Source: Eubacterium sp. AB3007
GTDB taxonomy: Bacteria > Bacillota > Clostridia > Peptostreptococcales > Anaerovoracaceae
Direction of reading: 5' to 3'
DNA: 64,000 bases
NCBI RefSeq assembly: GCF_000688015.1
Contig: NZ_JIAD01000001.1
Coordinates: forward strand, 682,001 to 746,000
Each line of letters starts with the position of its first letter. Within the stretch, counting starts at the first letter, position 1. Below, piece after piece: positions 27,801-36,500 of the stretch. The translations under genes and the position numbers were made by a program. The notes beneath the pieces were generated by a model. That model saw only the letters and a list, made by a program, of their open reading frames with translations. It ran no database searches and was not told the origin of the DNA.

Positions 27801-28608
27801 ACTTGAGCCGAGCGGAGGTGGCTTTGTCCGTAATGACAAGAGAGACCACCAGCCGATCGTCTCGGATCGGTTTCTCCTCTCGGTGGAAGATCATCCCCTC
27901 AACCACCACATCACCGCTTTCCGGGGACAACGAAGCCAAGGGCACCGAGTTCCCGGTCACCTTGTTCCCCAGACCGCCCCGTCGCCGCCTGTTTCGCTTG
28001 GGTGTGCCCACCGGTTTCCCGGCAGGTGCGCTTGACCTGGGCTTCGGAGCATCTCCCGCTGCAGGCTTGGGTGCCGCCGCCTGTTCAGCGATGATCCGGT
28101 TCTCCAGCTCCTTCTCGACCAGATCATACTGCTCCGCGTCATTGCGGAACATGACACGGATAGGCCGCTTAAGGAGTCCGGATAGCCCCTCGTCCACAAA
28201 CCTGGCCGCACTATGGTTCAGAGTCTCACTCATGGTCTGCCCCACTGTGAAGATGGTGACCTGCTCCCCTTCTACGACGACCTTCCCGGGATCGATCCGG
28301 CCAAAGTAGTAGCCGTTGTGGCGTCGCAGCACCCGTTCTGTTTCCAGAGCCACTGCAATCGTTTCCTCTATGGCCAAATCCTCTCTAACGAAATGCATAC
28401 GCACGCGGCTGACGCCGGGGATTTCCACAGAGATCCTGTCCGCGATCTGCTCCTCTGCCTCTTGCGGCAACACAAAATCCAGGCTGACCTTCAGTTCCAG
28501 GAGTCCGGTATGCTCGCTAAGGATCGCATCCAGGATCTCACACTGAAGATCATCCGGTCCTTTTCCGACTCTCTTCCAATCTATATTGTCAACAAATACT
28601 TTGTTCAT
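24859..28608 (-). CDS. polC: DNA polymerase III, PolC type, without the exonuclease domain
   Basis: 1249 residues; usual PolC proteins have about 1430-1450. Order seen: N-terminal domains (1-170), a linker rich in Ala, Pro and Arg (175-215), an OB fold (230-320), PHP part one (HAHTIMSDMDG from 333 to about 392), PHP part two from about 421, the palm with zinc motif C722-C725-C747-C750, and the catalytic PDIDLNF at 775-781. In ordinary PolC the DEDD 3'-5' exonuclease (VVFDxETTG) sits between the two PHP parts. Here only about 30 residues (EDRDRIQEDGSIDYKG...) link them and no DEDD motif is present anywhere. Start overlaps ispG by four bases. Polymerase call is certain; loss of proofreading is an inference from the missing domain. 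Confidence 0.96.
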   Translation of the reverse strand: MNKVFVDNIDWKRVGKGPDDLQCEILDAILSEHTGLLELKVSLDFVLPQEAEEQIADRISVEIPGVSRVRMHFVREDLAIEETIAVALETERVLRRHNGYYFGRIDPGKVVVEGEQVTIFTVGQTMSETLNHSAARFVDEGLSGLLKRPIRVMFRNDAEQYDLVEKELENRIIAEQAAAPKPAAGDAPKPRSSAPAGKPVGTPKRNRRRRGGLGNKVTGNSVPLASLSPESGDVVVEGMIFHREEKPIRDDRLVVSLVITDKATSARLKFFIENEKWAEIGDTYKEGTYVAAEGTTELNRFDNLLDVMIRNIEVRQAPRREDHYQGIHRVELHAHTIMSDMDGMNDPAQMVNTAADWGQPAVAITDHGVVQSFPDAFGAGQKRGIKVILGMEGYVFEDRDRIQEDGSIDYKGTRKDPVKTNHIILLAASQEGLKNLYKLVSISHLHYFYRRPRLPKSVIRQYREGIIIGSACEAGEVYRAVRENRPQEEIDEIASFYDYLEIQPLINNRFMIENERYPEVNSWDDLRELNRRIIALADRLGKPVVATTDAHYNEPESAIFRNIIMMGKGFKDAENGEGLYLRTTEEMMEEFAYLGEEDAYRVVVENPNKIADMIDDVRPVPKEKCPPKIEGAEETLRVTCMERAHEIYGDPLPEIIQTRLDTELNAIISNGYAVMYVSAQMLVRKSNEDGYLVGSRGSVGSSFAATMAGITEVNPLDPHYICPNCKHLEWGDMNLYDCGIDMPEKACPHCGTMMHRDGFTIPFATFLGFEGNKEPDIDLNFAGEYQARAHKYVGVIFGEKNVYKAGTVSAIQEKTAKGFVRKFAEETGRSINEFELKRLAIGCTGVKRTTGQHPGGIVIVPDDREIYEFCPIQRPANDTSSDIITTHFDYHKIDSNLLKLDILGHNIPSMIRHLQDMTGVDPMELDLSDRTVLSIFNGTEALKIQDPDYQFTHGSYGIPEFGTSFVRGMLDDVKPDKFADLVRMSGFSHGTAVWLGNAQDYIREGVATMREVISTRDDIMNYLILKGLENEKAFQIMEDVRKKNRVLKEEDKELMREHDVPQWYIDSCGKIEYMFPRAHAVAYVMMSFRLAWYKVYYPAEFYAATFTNAADDFDVATILAGSAAILSKLEEYSHLEKNERKKKEGQITVLELVYEMYARGFTFRDAELGLSDALRFKVVDGQLVLPYVAFPGVGASAAEALADAYAEKPFGTVEEARNRSKVSKSVIETLREHGVFDGMPETDQLTFAI

Positions 28609-29651
28609 GCGTTTCTAATCGTCCGGATCAGCTCTTCTGCAAGATCCTCTTCCTTCACTGTCTTGATGACTTCCCCTCTGGCGATGATCATCCCCTTGCC
28701 GTCGCCGCCGCAGCAGCCGAAGTCAGCAGATGCTCCCTCGCCGGGGCCGTTTACCACGCATCCCATGACTGCGACCTTCAGTCCTGGTGGAAGGTCGGTC
28801 ATAGCAGCAAGCCGCCGATCCACATCTTCTGCCAGAGCCGCGAGATCGATCCGTGTGCGCCCGCAGGTGGGACAGGACACCAGATCGTACCTGGGTTCTC
28901 TCATTCCGATCACTTCCAGAATCTCTCTGGCCGCATAGATCTCCTCTACCGGATCTGCGGTCAGGGACACACGAATGGTATCGCCGATGCCAGCCAGCAG
29001 CAATGCGCCCAGCCCTGCAGCGGATTTCAGTTTCCCCCGGCGGACTGTACCGGCTTCCGTGATCCCGATATGAAAGGGATGCTCTGTGTTCTGGGCGGCC
29101 AGCCTGTGCGCCTGATAGGTCATGGCCACATCTGATGACTTGATGGAGATCACCAGATTGTCGTAGCCCATATCCTCGATGCGTCTTACATTCCGAAGGG
29201 CACTCTCTGCCAGTCCCTCCGCAGTGACACCACCGTTTTTCTCCAGGATATCCTTCTCAAGAGAACCGGAATTGACACCGACGCGGATGGGGATCTGCCG
29301 TTCTCTTGCCGCATCGACCACAGCACATACACGCTCATCGGAGCCGATGTTGCCAGGGTTGATACGTATCTTGTCCGCACCGGCTTCCATAGCGCCGATG
29401 GCCAGGCGATAATCAAAATGAATGTCTGCCACCATGGGCATATCTGTATGCTGCCGCACGCGGCGGAACACCTCCAGACCTTCCTGATCCGGTACCGCCA
29501 GCCGGACGATATCACACCCGGCATCCTGCAGCCTGGCGATCTGTTCGGTGATCCCTTTCTCGTCTCTGGAATCCGCATTGGTCATGGACTGGATTGCCAC
29601 CGGTGCCCCACCGCCGATGGGAATATCTCTGATCATTACCTGTTTACTCAT
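28605..29651 (-). CDS. ispG: 4-hydroxy-3-methylbut-2-enyl diphosphate synthase
   Basis: 348 residues from the ATG at 29651, which has a GAGGAG site. SMTNADSRD at the start, the TIM-barrel part with KIRINPGNIG, and the 4Fe-4S cysteines in CPTCGR and GCVVNGPGE identify IspG. It performs the penultimate step of the MEP pathway, working with dxr in the same operon. Confidence 0.97.
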   Translation of the reverse strand: MSKQVMIRDIPIGGGAPVAIQSMTNADSRDEKGITEQIARLQDAGCDIVRLAVPDQEGLEVFRRVRQHTDMPMVADIHFDYRLAIGAMEAGADKIRINPGNIGSDERVCAVVDAARERQIPIRVGVNSGSLEKDILEKNGGVTAEGLAESALRNVRRIEDMGYDNLVISIKSSDVAMTYQAHRLAAQNTEHPFHIGITEAGTVRRGKLKSAAGLGALLLAGIGDTIRVSLTADPVEEIYAAREILEVIGMREPRYDLVSCPTCGRTRIDLAALAEDVDRRLAAMTDLPPGLKVAVMGCVVNGPGEGASADFGCCGGDGKGMIIARGEVIKTVKEEDLAEELIRTIRNA

Positions 29652-29685
29652 CGTCTTACTCCTCTTGCTACGCTGCCCGGATTGA

Positions 29686-30678
29686 TCATTGCAGCAGCCT
29701 GCTGATGTCATTCCAGGTGACCAGCACCACCAGAAGCAGCAACAGAATCATTCCCGCTGCATGCACCATAGCCTCTTGCCGGTCTGTGATCTTTTCTCCT
29801 GTGATCTGCCGTATGATGACGAATACGATGCGACCTCCATCCAGGGCTGGAAACGGAAGCAGGTTTAGAATGGCCAGGTTCCAGCTGATGAGTGCCAGCA
29901 GCATCAGGAAGGAGGTTAATCCCCTGGACTCTGTCTGATGCACCAGCGACACCATCCCCACAGGACCTGCTACATCGTCCGCCTTCACTCCGCCGGTAAA
30001 CAACTGATGGAATGCATCGATCATCATCCCGCCCAGATTCTTCGTGGCGATGGCACCGTAGCCAAGTGACTTCAGAACACTTCTTTCTCTTCCCCAGGTG
30101 ATACCGATCTTGTAACCTTGGTCTTGTTTTTCGGGAGTCACGGTAAGGTCTTGATTCTTCCCCTCCCGTTCAACGGTCACGGTCATGGGCTTCCCCCTGA
30201 CGATGACCTCTGCCACATCGTCCACATCACGAGTACGCTGTCCATCGATGGCCACGATGGTATCTCCCGGCTGCATCCCGGCGATGGCTGCCGGACTTTC
30301 CGGCACCACCTCCTGCACCTGAAGACTGGCGAACCCCAGGATCCCCAACATCACCGTCAGTGCCAGATACGCGATGAGCACGTTCATTGCCGCACCGGAC
30401 ACCAGAATGATGATGCGCGCCCACCATGGCTTGTTGCAGAATGCACGGTCATCCTCTGAGTCGCCATCCTCCCCCTCCAGGGCATTGTAACCGCCGATGG
30501 GAAGGATCCTAATGGAATACAGTGTCTCCCGGCCTTGTTTTTTCCAGATTGCCGGACCCATCCCAAAGGCAAACTCGTTGACTCTGACTCCCAGCAATCT
30601 CGCCGCAAGAAAATGCCCCAGCTCGTGGGGAAAGATCATCAAGGCAAACAACAGGATCGCAAGTATCGCTGTCTTCAT
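29686..30678 (-). CDS. rseP: RIP site-2 metalloprotease RseP
   Basis: 330 residues. HELGH at 18-22 in the first transmembrane helix is the zinc site, a PDZ domain lies at about 105-185, and NLLPFPALDGGR near the end gives the third ligand. In Bacillota this protease (RasP) cuts anti-sigma factors and leftover signal peptides. The gene overlaps dxr by four bases, the standard dxr-rseP-ispG arrangement. Confidence 0.96.
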   Translation of the reverse strand: MKTAILAILLFALMIFPHELGHFLAARLLGVRVNEFAFGMGPAIWKKQGRETLYSIRILPIGGYNALEGEDGDSEDDRAFCNKPWWARIIILVSGAAMNVLIAYLALTVMLGILGFASLQVQEVVPESPAAIAGMQPGDTIVAIDGQRTRDVDDVAEVIVRGKPMTVTVEREGKNQDLTVTPEKQDQGYKIGITWGRERSVLKSLGYGAIATKNLGGMMIDAFHQLFTGGVKADDVAGPVGMVSLVHQTESRGLTSFLMLLALISWNLAILNLLPFPALDGGRIVFVIIRQITGEKITDRQEAMVHAAGMILLLLLVVLVTWNDISRLLQ

Positions 30679-31817
30679 AGCAATATCCTCTCTGTCTTTT
30701 CTCTGGTCTCTCGGTCGATGGCAACGATGGTCTCAAGATCCGGATCCTCCACCTTGTCGTGGGACTCCATCATCTGACGGATTCCCTCCGCGATCTGGGT
30801 AAACCCGATCCGCTTGTCCAAAAAGGCCTGCACCAGGATCTCATTGGCCGCGTTCATGACCACTGGATAGCTGCCTCCTTCTCTGGAGGCCTCGATTGCC
30901 AGACCCATACACCGAAACACATCCATGTCGGGTTTCTGGAAGGTGAGACTTGCTGCCTTTCCAAAGAAGTCCAGACTCTCATAACCAGTCTCCAGCCTGT
31001 CCGGATACGCCAGCGCCACCTCGATGGGAACACGCATATCCGGAACGCCCAGCTGGGCAAGAATCGACGAATCGCAGAACTCCACCCCGGAGTGCATCAC
31101 GCTCTGGGGATGTACCAGTACCTGAATATCATCGATATCTACATCGAACAGCCATCTGGCCTCGATCATCTCCAATCCTTTGTTCATCATGGTGGCAGAG
31201 TCGATAGTGATCTTCTGCCCCATGCTCCAATTGGGGTGTTTCAGCGCCATCTCCGGGGTCACGCTCTCCAGCTGTTTCCTGGACCAGCCCCGGAAAGGCC
31301 CACCGGACGCGGTGAGCAGGATCCTTCGGATCTTCTTACCCTGGTTCCCCATGAGACACTGGAAGATCGCGCTGTGTTCGGAATCCACGGGGAGCATTTG
31401 CACGCCCTCCTCCCGGACGGCCTTCATGACCACACTGCCGCCGGCCACCAGGGTCTCCTTGTTGGCTAGGGCGATGTCATGCCCGGCACGGATAGCCTTG
31501 TAGGTTGGCACCAGTCCACGCATACCCATCAGGGAATTCAGTAGCACATCACAGTCCTCTGTGGCAACGTGATCGATTCCCTCTTCCCCATAGAAGAAAG
31601 CCACCCCGGGGAACTCCCAGGCCAGCCGTTCGCAGTCTTCCTTCCGAAGACACGCCGCATAACGGGGCCGAAACTCTGCCAGCTGCTGCCGGAAAAGCTC
31701 AATATTACGGCCACAGGTCATTCCTACGGCCACAAACCGTGCAGGGTTGTCTCTAATGACGGAAAGCGCCTGCGTTCCAATGGAACCGGTGCTTCCCAGA
31801 ATAGTAATCTTCTTCAT
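30675..31817 (-). CDS. dxr: 1-deoxy-D-xylulose 5-phosphate reductoisomerase
   Basis: 380 residues. NADPH-binding ILGSTGSIGTQAL at the start, ALANKETLVAGG and the VDSEHSAIFQCL active-site motif are all present. It catalyses the first committed MEP step. Located between cdsA and rseP. Confidence 0.97.
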   Translation of the reverse strand: MKKITILGSTGSIGTQALSVIRDNPARFVAVGMTCGRNIELFRQQLAEFRPRYAACLRKEDCERLAWEFPGVAFFYGEEGIDHVATEDCDVLLNSLMGMRGLVPTYKAIRAGHDIALANKETLVAGGSVVMKAVREEGVQMLPVDSEHSAIFQCLMGNQGKKIRRILLTASGGPFRGWSRKQLESVTPEMALKHPNWSMGQKITIDSATMMNKGLEMIEARWLFDVDIDDIQVLVHPQSVMHSGVEFCDSSILAQLGVPDMRVPIEVALAYPDRLETGYESLDFFGKAASLTFQKPDMDVFRCMGLAIEASREGGSYPVVMNAANEILVQAFLDKRIGFTQIAEGIRQMMESHDKVEDPDLETIVAIDRETREKTERILL

Positions 31818-31829
31818 GTTGCTTCCTGT

Positions 31830-32630
31830 CTATCCCAGCTGAAAATGCTGCATCACGATAGCGATATAGTAGTAAACAAACGGTCCGGTGAACAGAACAC
31901 TGTCAAACCGATCCATGATCCCGCCGTGTCCCGGAATGAGGTTCCCGTAGTCCTTGATCCCCATCTTCCGCTTGTAGGCGGAGGCGGTCAGGTCACCGCA
32001 CATGGAGATCGGAGAACCGATGACCCCGATGATGATACAGTGGACCAGGTACTGCGGGCAGAGAAAGTATCCGAACAATCCGCAGACCAGGGCGCTTCCA
32101 AGCACGCCGCCCACAGCACCCTCCCAGGTCTTCTTGGGACTCAGGTGCGGACACATCTTGTGCTTTCCCAGGAACACGCCTGAGAAATAGGCGAATATAT
32201 CTGATCCGAACGCACAAAGCAGTACCAGCCAGATCATGATCCGGTATTCTCCGGTACCGTCCACCAACACCACGTGGTACGAGAAGAAGATGATATATAC
32301 GATGCCGACGATGGTGGCCATGGCATCCATGGGGGTGTGATGCTCTACGTCGAACATCACCAGGGACCCTGCCATCACGGAAAGTACCAGCCAGCCCGCC
32401 AGCAAGACCGGTTCTCCCGGCCACAGTCCATGGATCAGGTAAAGCAGAAACAGCGAGCCCACTGCCACTGGAAAGGAAGGTTGCACTTTCATGGCATTGA
32501 AGCCGTTGTAGAACTCCTTCACTCCCATGAACCCGATCAATATGCAGAGCGCCGCAAGCAGATAGCCGCCGAAATACACCACTGCCAGAAGGGGGACCAT
32601 ACAGATCCCGGATATGATTCTTGTCTTCAT
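31830..32630 (-). CDS. cdsA: Phosphatidate cytidylyltransferase
   Basis: 266 residues from the ATG at 32630. Around seven hydrophobic segments and the C-terminal signature GHGGIMDRFDSVLF, preceded by SPKKTWEGAVGG, mark CdsA. It makes CDP-diacylglycerol for phospholipid synthesis in the membrane. Starts one base after the uppS stop. An in-frame ATG 18 bases upstream is possible but lies inside uppS. Confidence 0.95.
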   Translation of the reverse strand: MKTRIISGICMVPLLAVVYFGGYLLAALCILIGFMGVKEFYNGFNAMKVQPSFPVAVGSLFLLYLIHGLWPGEPVLLAGWLVLSVMAGSLVMFDVEHHTPMDAMATIVGIVYIIFFSYHVVLVDGTGEYRIMIWLVLLCAFGSDIFAYFSGVFLGKHKMCPHLSPKKTWEGAVGGVLGSALVCGLFGYFLCPQYLVHCIIIGVIGSPISMCGDLTASAYKRKMGIKDYGNLIPGHGGIMDRFDSVLFTGPFVYYYIAIVMQHFQLG

Positions 32631-32631
32631 G

Positions 32632-33354
32632 TTACTTTCTCCCTCCATATCGCCTGTCACGATTCTGATAGATTTGGATCATCTCCTCGAACACCTCCGG
32701 TGTGAAGTCTGGCCAGAGCTTATCTGTAAACACAAACTCAGAGTAAGCGCACTGCCATAGCAAGAAGTTGGAAAGCCGTTCTTCTCCGCTGGTGCGGATG
32801 ATCAGATCCGGATCCGGCACATTCCCACACTCGTCTCCGGTATACAGATAACGACTTATGGTCTCCTCATCGATCTCCCCTTCCAGGCTGCCTGTACGTA
32901 TCTCTTCTGCGATGCGGTTCACCGCCCTTGTGATCTCGTCACGTCCTCCATAGTTGATCGCAATGTTAAACTGCAGTCCGGTGTTGTTTGCCGTCTGGGC
33001 CAATGTTTTCTCCAGGCTCTTGCGGGCGGCCGAAGGGATCACACTGTAGTCTCCCAGGGTCATGACCTTGACGTTTTTCTCGTCCAGTTCGTCCAGATCC
33101 AGCTTGACGAACTTCACCAGGAGCTTGAATATCCCGGAGACTTCCTCCTGGCTTCGCTTCCAGTTCTCTGTAGAAAAGGCGTATACCGTCAGATACCTGA
33201 TCCCAAGATCCGAAGCACGCCTGACGATCTCTTTCATGGCCTCCATGCCGGCGTTGTGACCGGCCAGCCTTGGGACGCCGTGTTGTTTGGCCCATCTGCC
33301 ATTTCCATCCATTATGATGGCTACATGTGTGGGCATTCTGTCTAAATCCAGCAT
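32632..33354 (-). CDS. uppS: Isoprenyl transferase (undecaprenyl diphosphate synthase)
   Basis: 240 residues. HVAIIMDGNGRWAKQ with the catalytic Asp near residue 16, and the late RTSGEERLSNFLLWQ motif. It makes the C55 lipid carrier for wall synthesis from products of the MEP pathway encoded downstream. A hairpin at 33371-33401 lies between frr and this gene. Confidence 0.96.
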   Translation of the reverse strand: MLDLDRMPTHVAIIMDGNGRWAKQHGVPRLAGHNAGMEAMKEIVRRASDLGIRYLTVYAFSTENWKRSQEEVSGIFKLLVKFVKLDLDELDEKNVKVMTLGDYSVIPSAARKSLEKTLAQTANNTGLQFNIAINYGGRDEITRAVNRIAEEIRTGSLEGEIDEETISRYLYTGDECGNVPDPDLIIRTSGEERLSNFLLWQCAYSEFVFTDKLWPDFTPEVFEEMIQIYQNRDRRYGGRK

Positions 33355-33370
33355 TTTCTCTCCATACGCA

Positions 33371-33401
33371 AGAACAAAACCCGTCCTGCAGGTTTTGTTC
33401 T
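33371..33401. other. 11-bp hairpin between frr and uppS
   Basis: AGAACAAAACC and GGTTTTGTTCT form a perfect 11-bp stem with a 9-base loop. No clear T-run follows on the minus strand, so it may be a partial attenuator or an mRNA processing site inside the operon. Confidence 0.5.
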
Positions 33402-33409
33402 GATGTGCG

Positions 33410-33964
33410 TTAAACTTCCATGATCTCCTTATCCTTATCTGCGATCATCTCATCGATGTCCTTGACTGCCTGGTCGACCTTCTTCTGGATCTCGTCCAGG
33501 TCTTCCTTCAGGTCATCCTCGGTGATCTCGCCCGCCTTCTGCTGTTTCTTCAGACTGTCATTCGCCTCTCTTCTGAGGTTCCGGACGGCCACCTTGGCCT
33601 CCTCTCCCATCTTCTTGGTGGACTTGGTAAGTTCCTTACGTCTCTCCTCTGTCAGCTGAGGGATGACCAGACGGATGTTCTTCCCGTCATTGCTGGGTGT
33701 GATCCCCACGTTCGCTGCATTGATGGCTCTCTCGATATCTCCCAGAGATTTGGGATCGAAGGGGGTGATCAGCAGCTGACGCGGATCAGGAACGGAAATA
33801 TTGGTCAGGTTCTTCAGCGGGGTCGGTGTCCCGTAGTAGTCGACCATGACCTTATCCAGGAGCGCCGGATTGGCTCTGCCGGCTCTGACTGTATTCAGAT
33901 TCTCTTTCAGGACTGCCTTGGTCCTGTCGATTCTCTCGTCGATGCTTTTGGTGGAATGGCTCAT
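33410..33964 (-). CDS. frr: Ribosome recycling factor
   Basis: 184 residues with LNTVRAGRANPALLDKV near the start and the long coiled-coil helices of RRF. With EF-G it splits the post-termination ribosome. Located between pyrH and uppS, the conserved order. Confidence 0.97.
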   Translation of the reverse strand: MSHSTKSIDERIDRTKAVLKENLNTVRAGRANPALLDKVMVDYYGTPTPLKNLTNISVPDPRQLLITPFDPKSLGDIERAINAANVGITPSNDGKNIRLVIPQLTEERRKELTKSTKKMGEEAKVAVRNLRREANDSLKKQQKAGEITEDDLKEDLDEIQKKVDQAVKDIDEMIADKDKEIMEV

Positions 33965-33985
33965 TGTGTTACCTCCTGCAATTTG

Positions 33986-34690
33986 CTATTTGATCAAAGT
34001 TCCAATCTTCTCTCCACAGACAGCACGCAACATGCTGTCTTCCTCGGCCAGGCCAAACACCTGTATCGTCATGTTGTTCTCCATACAGATGGTAGCTGCC
34101 GTCAGATCCATGACCTTCAGTTCCTTCTCTACCACCTCCTTGGTGGTAAGCTGCTCGTACCGGACAGCGTCCGGGTTGGTCTTGGGATCATCAGAGTACA
34201 CCGCGTCGATGTTCTTCGCAAGCAGGATCATGTCTGCCGCGATGTTCACCGCTCTGAGTGCAGCCGCCGTATCGGTGGAGAAATGAGGTTCCCCGATGCC
34301 TCCTCCGAATATGACTACTTCCCCTCTGCTGAGTTCCTTCAGGGCCCTTCTCCAGATGTACGGTTCTGCGATCTCCCTCATCTCGATGGAGGTCTGCACT
34401 CTCGCCGGTACATCATGAGCCAGCAGCGCATCCTGCAGAGCCAGAGAATTCATGACCGTGGCCAGCATGCCGATGTAGTCTGCCGTCTCCCGGTTCATAT
34501 CCTGGCTGCTTCTTCCTCTCCAGAAGTTGCCTCCCCCGACAACGACCGCCACCTCAACGCCCAGATCTACAAGTTTCTTGATCTGCTCGGCTACGTTGTT
34601 GGTCATCTCCTCAGCGATTCCTCTGCCGCTTTCTCCTGCCAATGCCTCTCCACTGATTTTCAGGAGAACTCGCTTATATTTTGGTTCCAT
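33986..34690 (-). CDS. pyrH: UMP kinase
   Basis: 234 residues of the amino-acid kinase family: [23 protein letters not shown] and the late [12 protein letters not shown] segment. Converts UMP to UDP. First gene of the operon that runs to polC, with a promoter-like -10 box 38 bp upstream. Confidence 0.97.
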   Translation of the reverse strand: MEPKYKRVLLKISGEALAGESGRGIAEEMTNNVAEQIKKLVDLGVEVAVVVGGGNFWRGRSSQDMNRETADYIGMLATVMNSLALQDALLAHDVPARVQTSIEMREIAEPYIWRRALKELSRGEVVIFGGGIGEPHFSTDTAAALRAVNIAADMILLAKNIDAVYSDDPKTNPDAVRYEQLTTKEVVEKELKVMDLTAATICMENNMTIQVFGLAEEDSMLRAVCGEKIGTLIK

Positions 34691-34727
34691 AGTCTCTCTC
34701 CATTACTTTTCAATACCTAGCAGATTC

Positions 34728-34756
34728 ATTATATCATACTCCGGCCACGGATGGTA
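34728..34756 (-). promoter_or_regulatory. Candidate promoter of the pyrH-polC operon
   Basis: A perfect TATAAT (34733-34728, minus strand) lies 17 bp after a weak TACCAT -35 box. Position fits, the -35 box is poor. Confidence 0.5.
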
Positions 34757-34767
34757 TATCTTTTTCC

Positions 34768-35682
34768 TTATTGGTGTTCGTTGACGTACTCCACTGCGGC
34801 CAGTGCTGCTACCGCGCCATCTGCTGCCGCGGTGGTGAGCTGACGTACCTTCTTGGTGCGGCAGTCGCCTGCCACAAAGATTCCCGGCTTGGAAGTCCTG
34901 CAATCCTCACTGCCCACGATGTAGCCGGCTTTGTCCAGGTCCAGAAGCGCCGCGAAGGCTTTGTTGTCGGGGTCCTGCCCCACCGCAACGAATACACCGC
35001 TGACCGGGAGCACTGTGTAAGCACCGGTCACCTGGTTCTGCACCCGCAGTCCTTCAACCACGGATTCCCCTTCGATGCGCACCGGCAGCGTCGACAACAC
35101 GAACTCTACGTTCTCCATCTTCTTCAGACGCTCTACTGTGGTGGCGCTGCCGCGGAACTGATCTCTGCGATGGACCAGGTACACTTTCTCGCAGAGGCCA
35201 GCCAGCGTCTCTGCATCCTCCAGAGCGGTATCGCCGCCGCCCACCACGGCTACCTGCTGACCTCGGAAGAAGTTTCCGTCACAGGTGGCGCAGAAGGACA
35301 CCCCGGATCCGGTCAGCCGTGTTTCTCCATCCACGTTCATCTTGCGATTCTTGACACCAGTAGCCAGGATCACCGCCTTCACGTTTCTGGTCTCAGATCC
35401 GCTGATCACATCGAAAGTCCCGTCCTCCTGGGGCTGGATCCCTGTCACCTTCTCCACTCTGATGGTGGCGCCCAGCGAGGATGCCTGTTCGAACAACCCC
35501 CGGGCGAACTCAGGGCCGGATACGCTCTTCACGCCCGGATAGTTCTCCACCTCTCTCGTATTAACGATCTGTCCTCCGTATCCTTTCTCATCCAGAACGA
35601 TGGAGGACTTGCCTGCTCTCTGTACGTAGATTGCGGCCGACATTCCCGCCGGTCCTGCGCCTACGATCAAAACATCATACAT
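34768..35682 (-). CDS. trxB: Thioredoxin reductase
   Basis: 304 residues. GAGPAGMSAA (FAD), the redox pair in FCATCDGNFF near residue 135, a GGGDTALEDA NADPH site and GIFVAGDCR at the end. It reduces thioredoxin with NADPH. The ATG shares a base with the nudC stop. No thioredoxin gene is next to it. Confidence 0.93.
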   Translation of the reverse strand: MYDVLIVGAGPAGMSAAIYVQRAGKSSIVLDEKGYGGQIVNTREVENYPGVKSVSGPEFARGLFEQASSLGATIRVEKVTGIQPQEDGTFDVISGSETRNVKAVILATGVKNRKMNVDGETRLTGSGVSFCATCDGNFFRGQQVAVVGGGDTALEDAETLAGLCEKVYLVHRRDQFRGSATTVERLKKMENVEFVLSTLPVRIEGESVVEGLRVQNQVTGAYTVLPVSGVFVAVGQDPDNKAFAALLDLDKAGYIVGSEDCRTSKPGIFVAGDCRTKKVRQLTTAAADGAVAALAAVEYVNEHQ

Positions 35683-36500
35683 CAGAATTCTCCTTTCTTG
35701 AACGACTCCACCATGGCTCTGGTGAGACTGATGTAGTCATCTCCAATGGGTATTTCTTCACGGCGGAACCATTCTGCCACAGCCAGTTCTTCCTCGTCGA
35801 TGCGCACCCGGTCCGGCCCGGCCAGCTGAGCAGTGTAGCCCAGAAGCAGGTTCTGATCCACACCCCAGGGCTGGCTGCCCCAGTAGCGGATATGATCCAC
35901 CGTCAATCCTACTTCTTCCAGCACCTCTCGTTTCACTGTTTCTTCAGGGGTCTCCCCGATCTCTGTGAACCCGGCGATCAGTGCGTAAAGTTTGTATGCA
36001 CGTCCGGTGTACTTGGTCAGAAGCAGCCGGTCTCTATCATAGACTGCAACGATGATGGCTGGCGCAATCACCGGATAGTGCTCCATCCCGCAGGAAGGAC
36101 ACCGGAGCATACGCATTCTCTCATCGTGGACCAGCGGCGCGCCGCAACGACCGCAGAACTTGTGATCCCGGTACCAGCTATAGAGATGGAATCCGGTAGC
36201 TGCCGCCATGCACTTGTCCCTGTCTTCTCTCTGCCGAAGCATCCTGACCAGCTCCTGGGGCATTCCTTCTGGCTTCTCTCCATCATACAGGTAGTAGTGG
36301 TCCTCATCGATGGAGAACAGATAGCGAAAATGCGTATCTGACGCCGAAAACTCTCTCCGCATCGGAAATGTCAGATGCTCCATCCCGTCTCTGCGGACTG
36401 CCACAGCTTCCCCGTCATAGCAGAGCACAGGGTCCTCTGCCTCTGGATGCATGGGACGGTAAGTATTATCCAGAACTTTGGGGGCGATCTCCTGTATCAT
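35682..36500 (-). CDS. nudC: NAD(+) diphosphatase / NAD-cap hydrolase NudC
   Basis: 272 residues. Zinc ribbon CGRCGAP...CPSCG near 115-137, then a complete Nudix box (GFTEIGETPEETVKREV then LEEVGL). The SQPWGVDQNLLLGY segment after the box is a variant of the NudC SQPWPFP signature, so the last positions of that array differ. Family members hydrolyse NADH or remove NAD caps from RNA. Overlaps the M18 peptidase gene by four bases. Confidence 0.88.
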   Translation of the reverse strand: MIQEIAPKVLDNTYRPMHPEAEDPVLCYDGEAVAVRRDGMEHLTFPMRREFSASDTHFRYLFSIDEDHYYLYDGEKPEGMPQELVRMLRQREDRDKCMAAATGFHLYSWYRDHKFCGRCGAPLVHDERMRMLRCPSCGMEHYPVIAPAIIVAVYDRDRLLLTKYTGRAYKLYALIAGFTEIGETPEETVKREVLEEVGLTVDHIRYWGSQPWGVDQNLLLGYTAQLAGPDRVRIDEEELAVAEWFRREEIPIGDDYISLTRAMVESFKKGEF

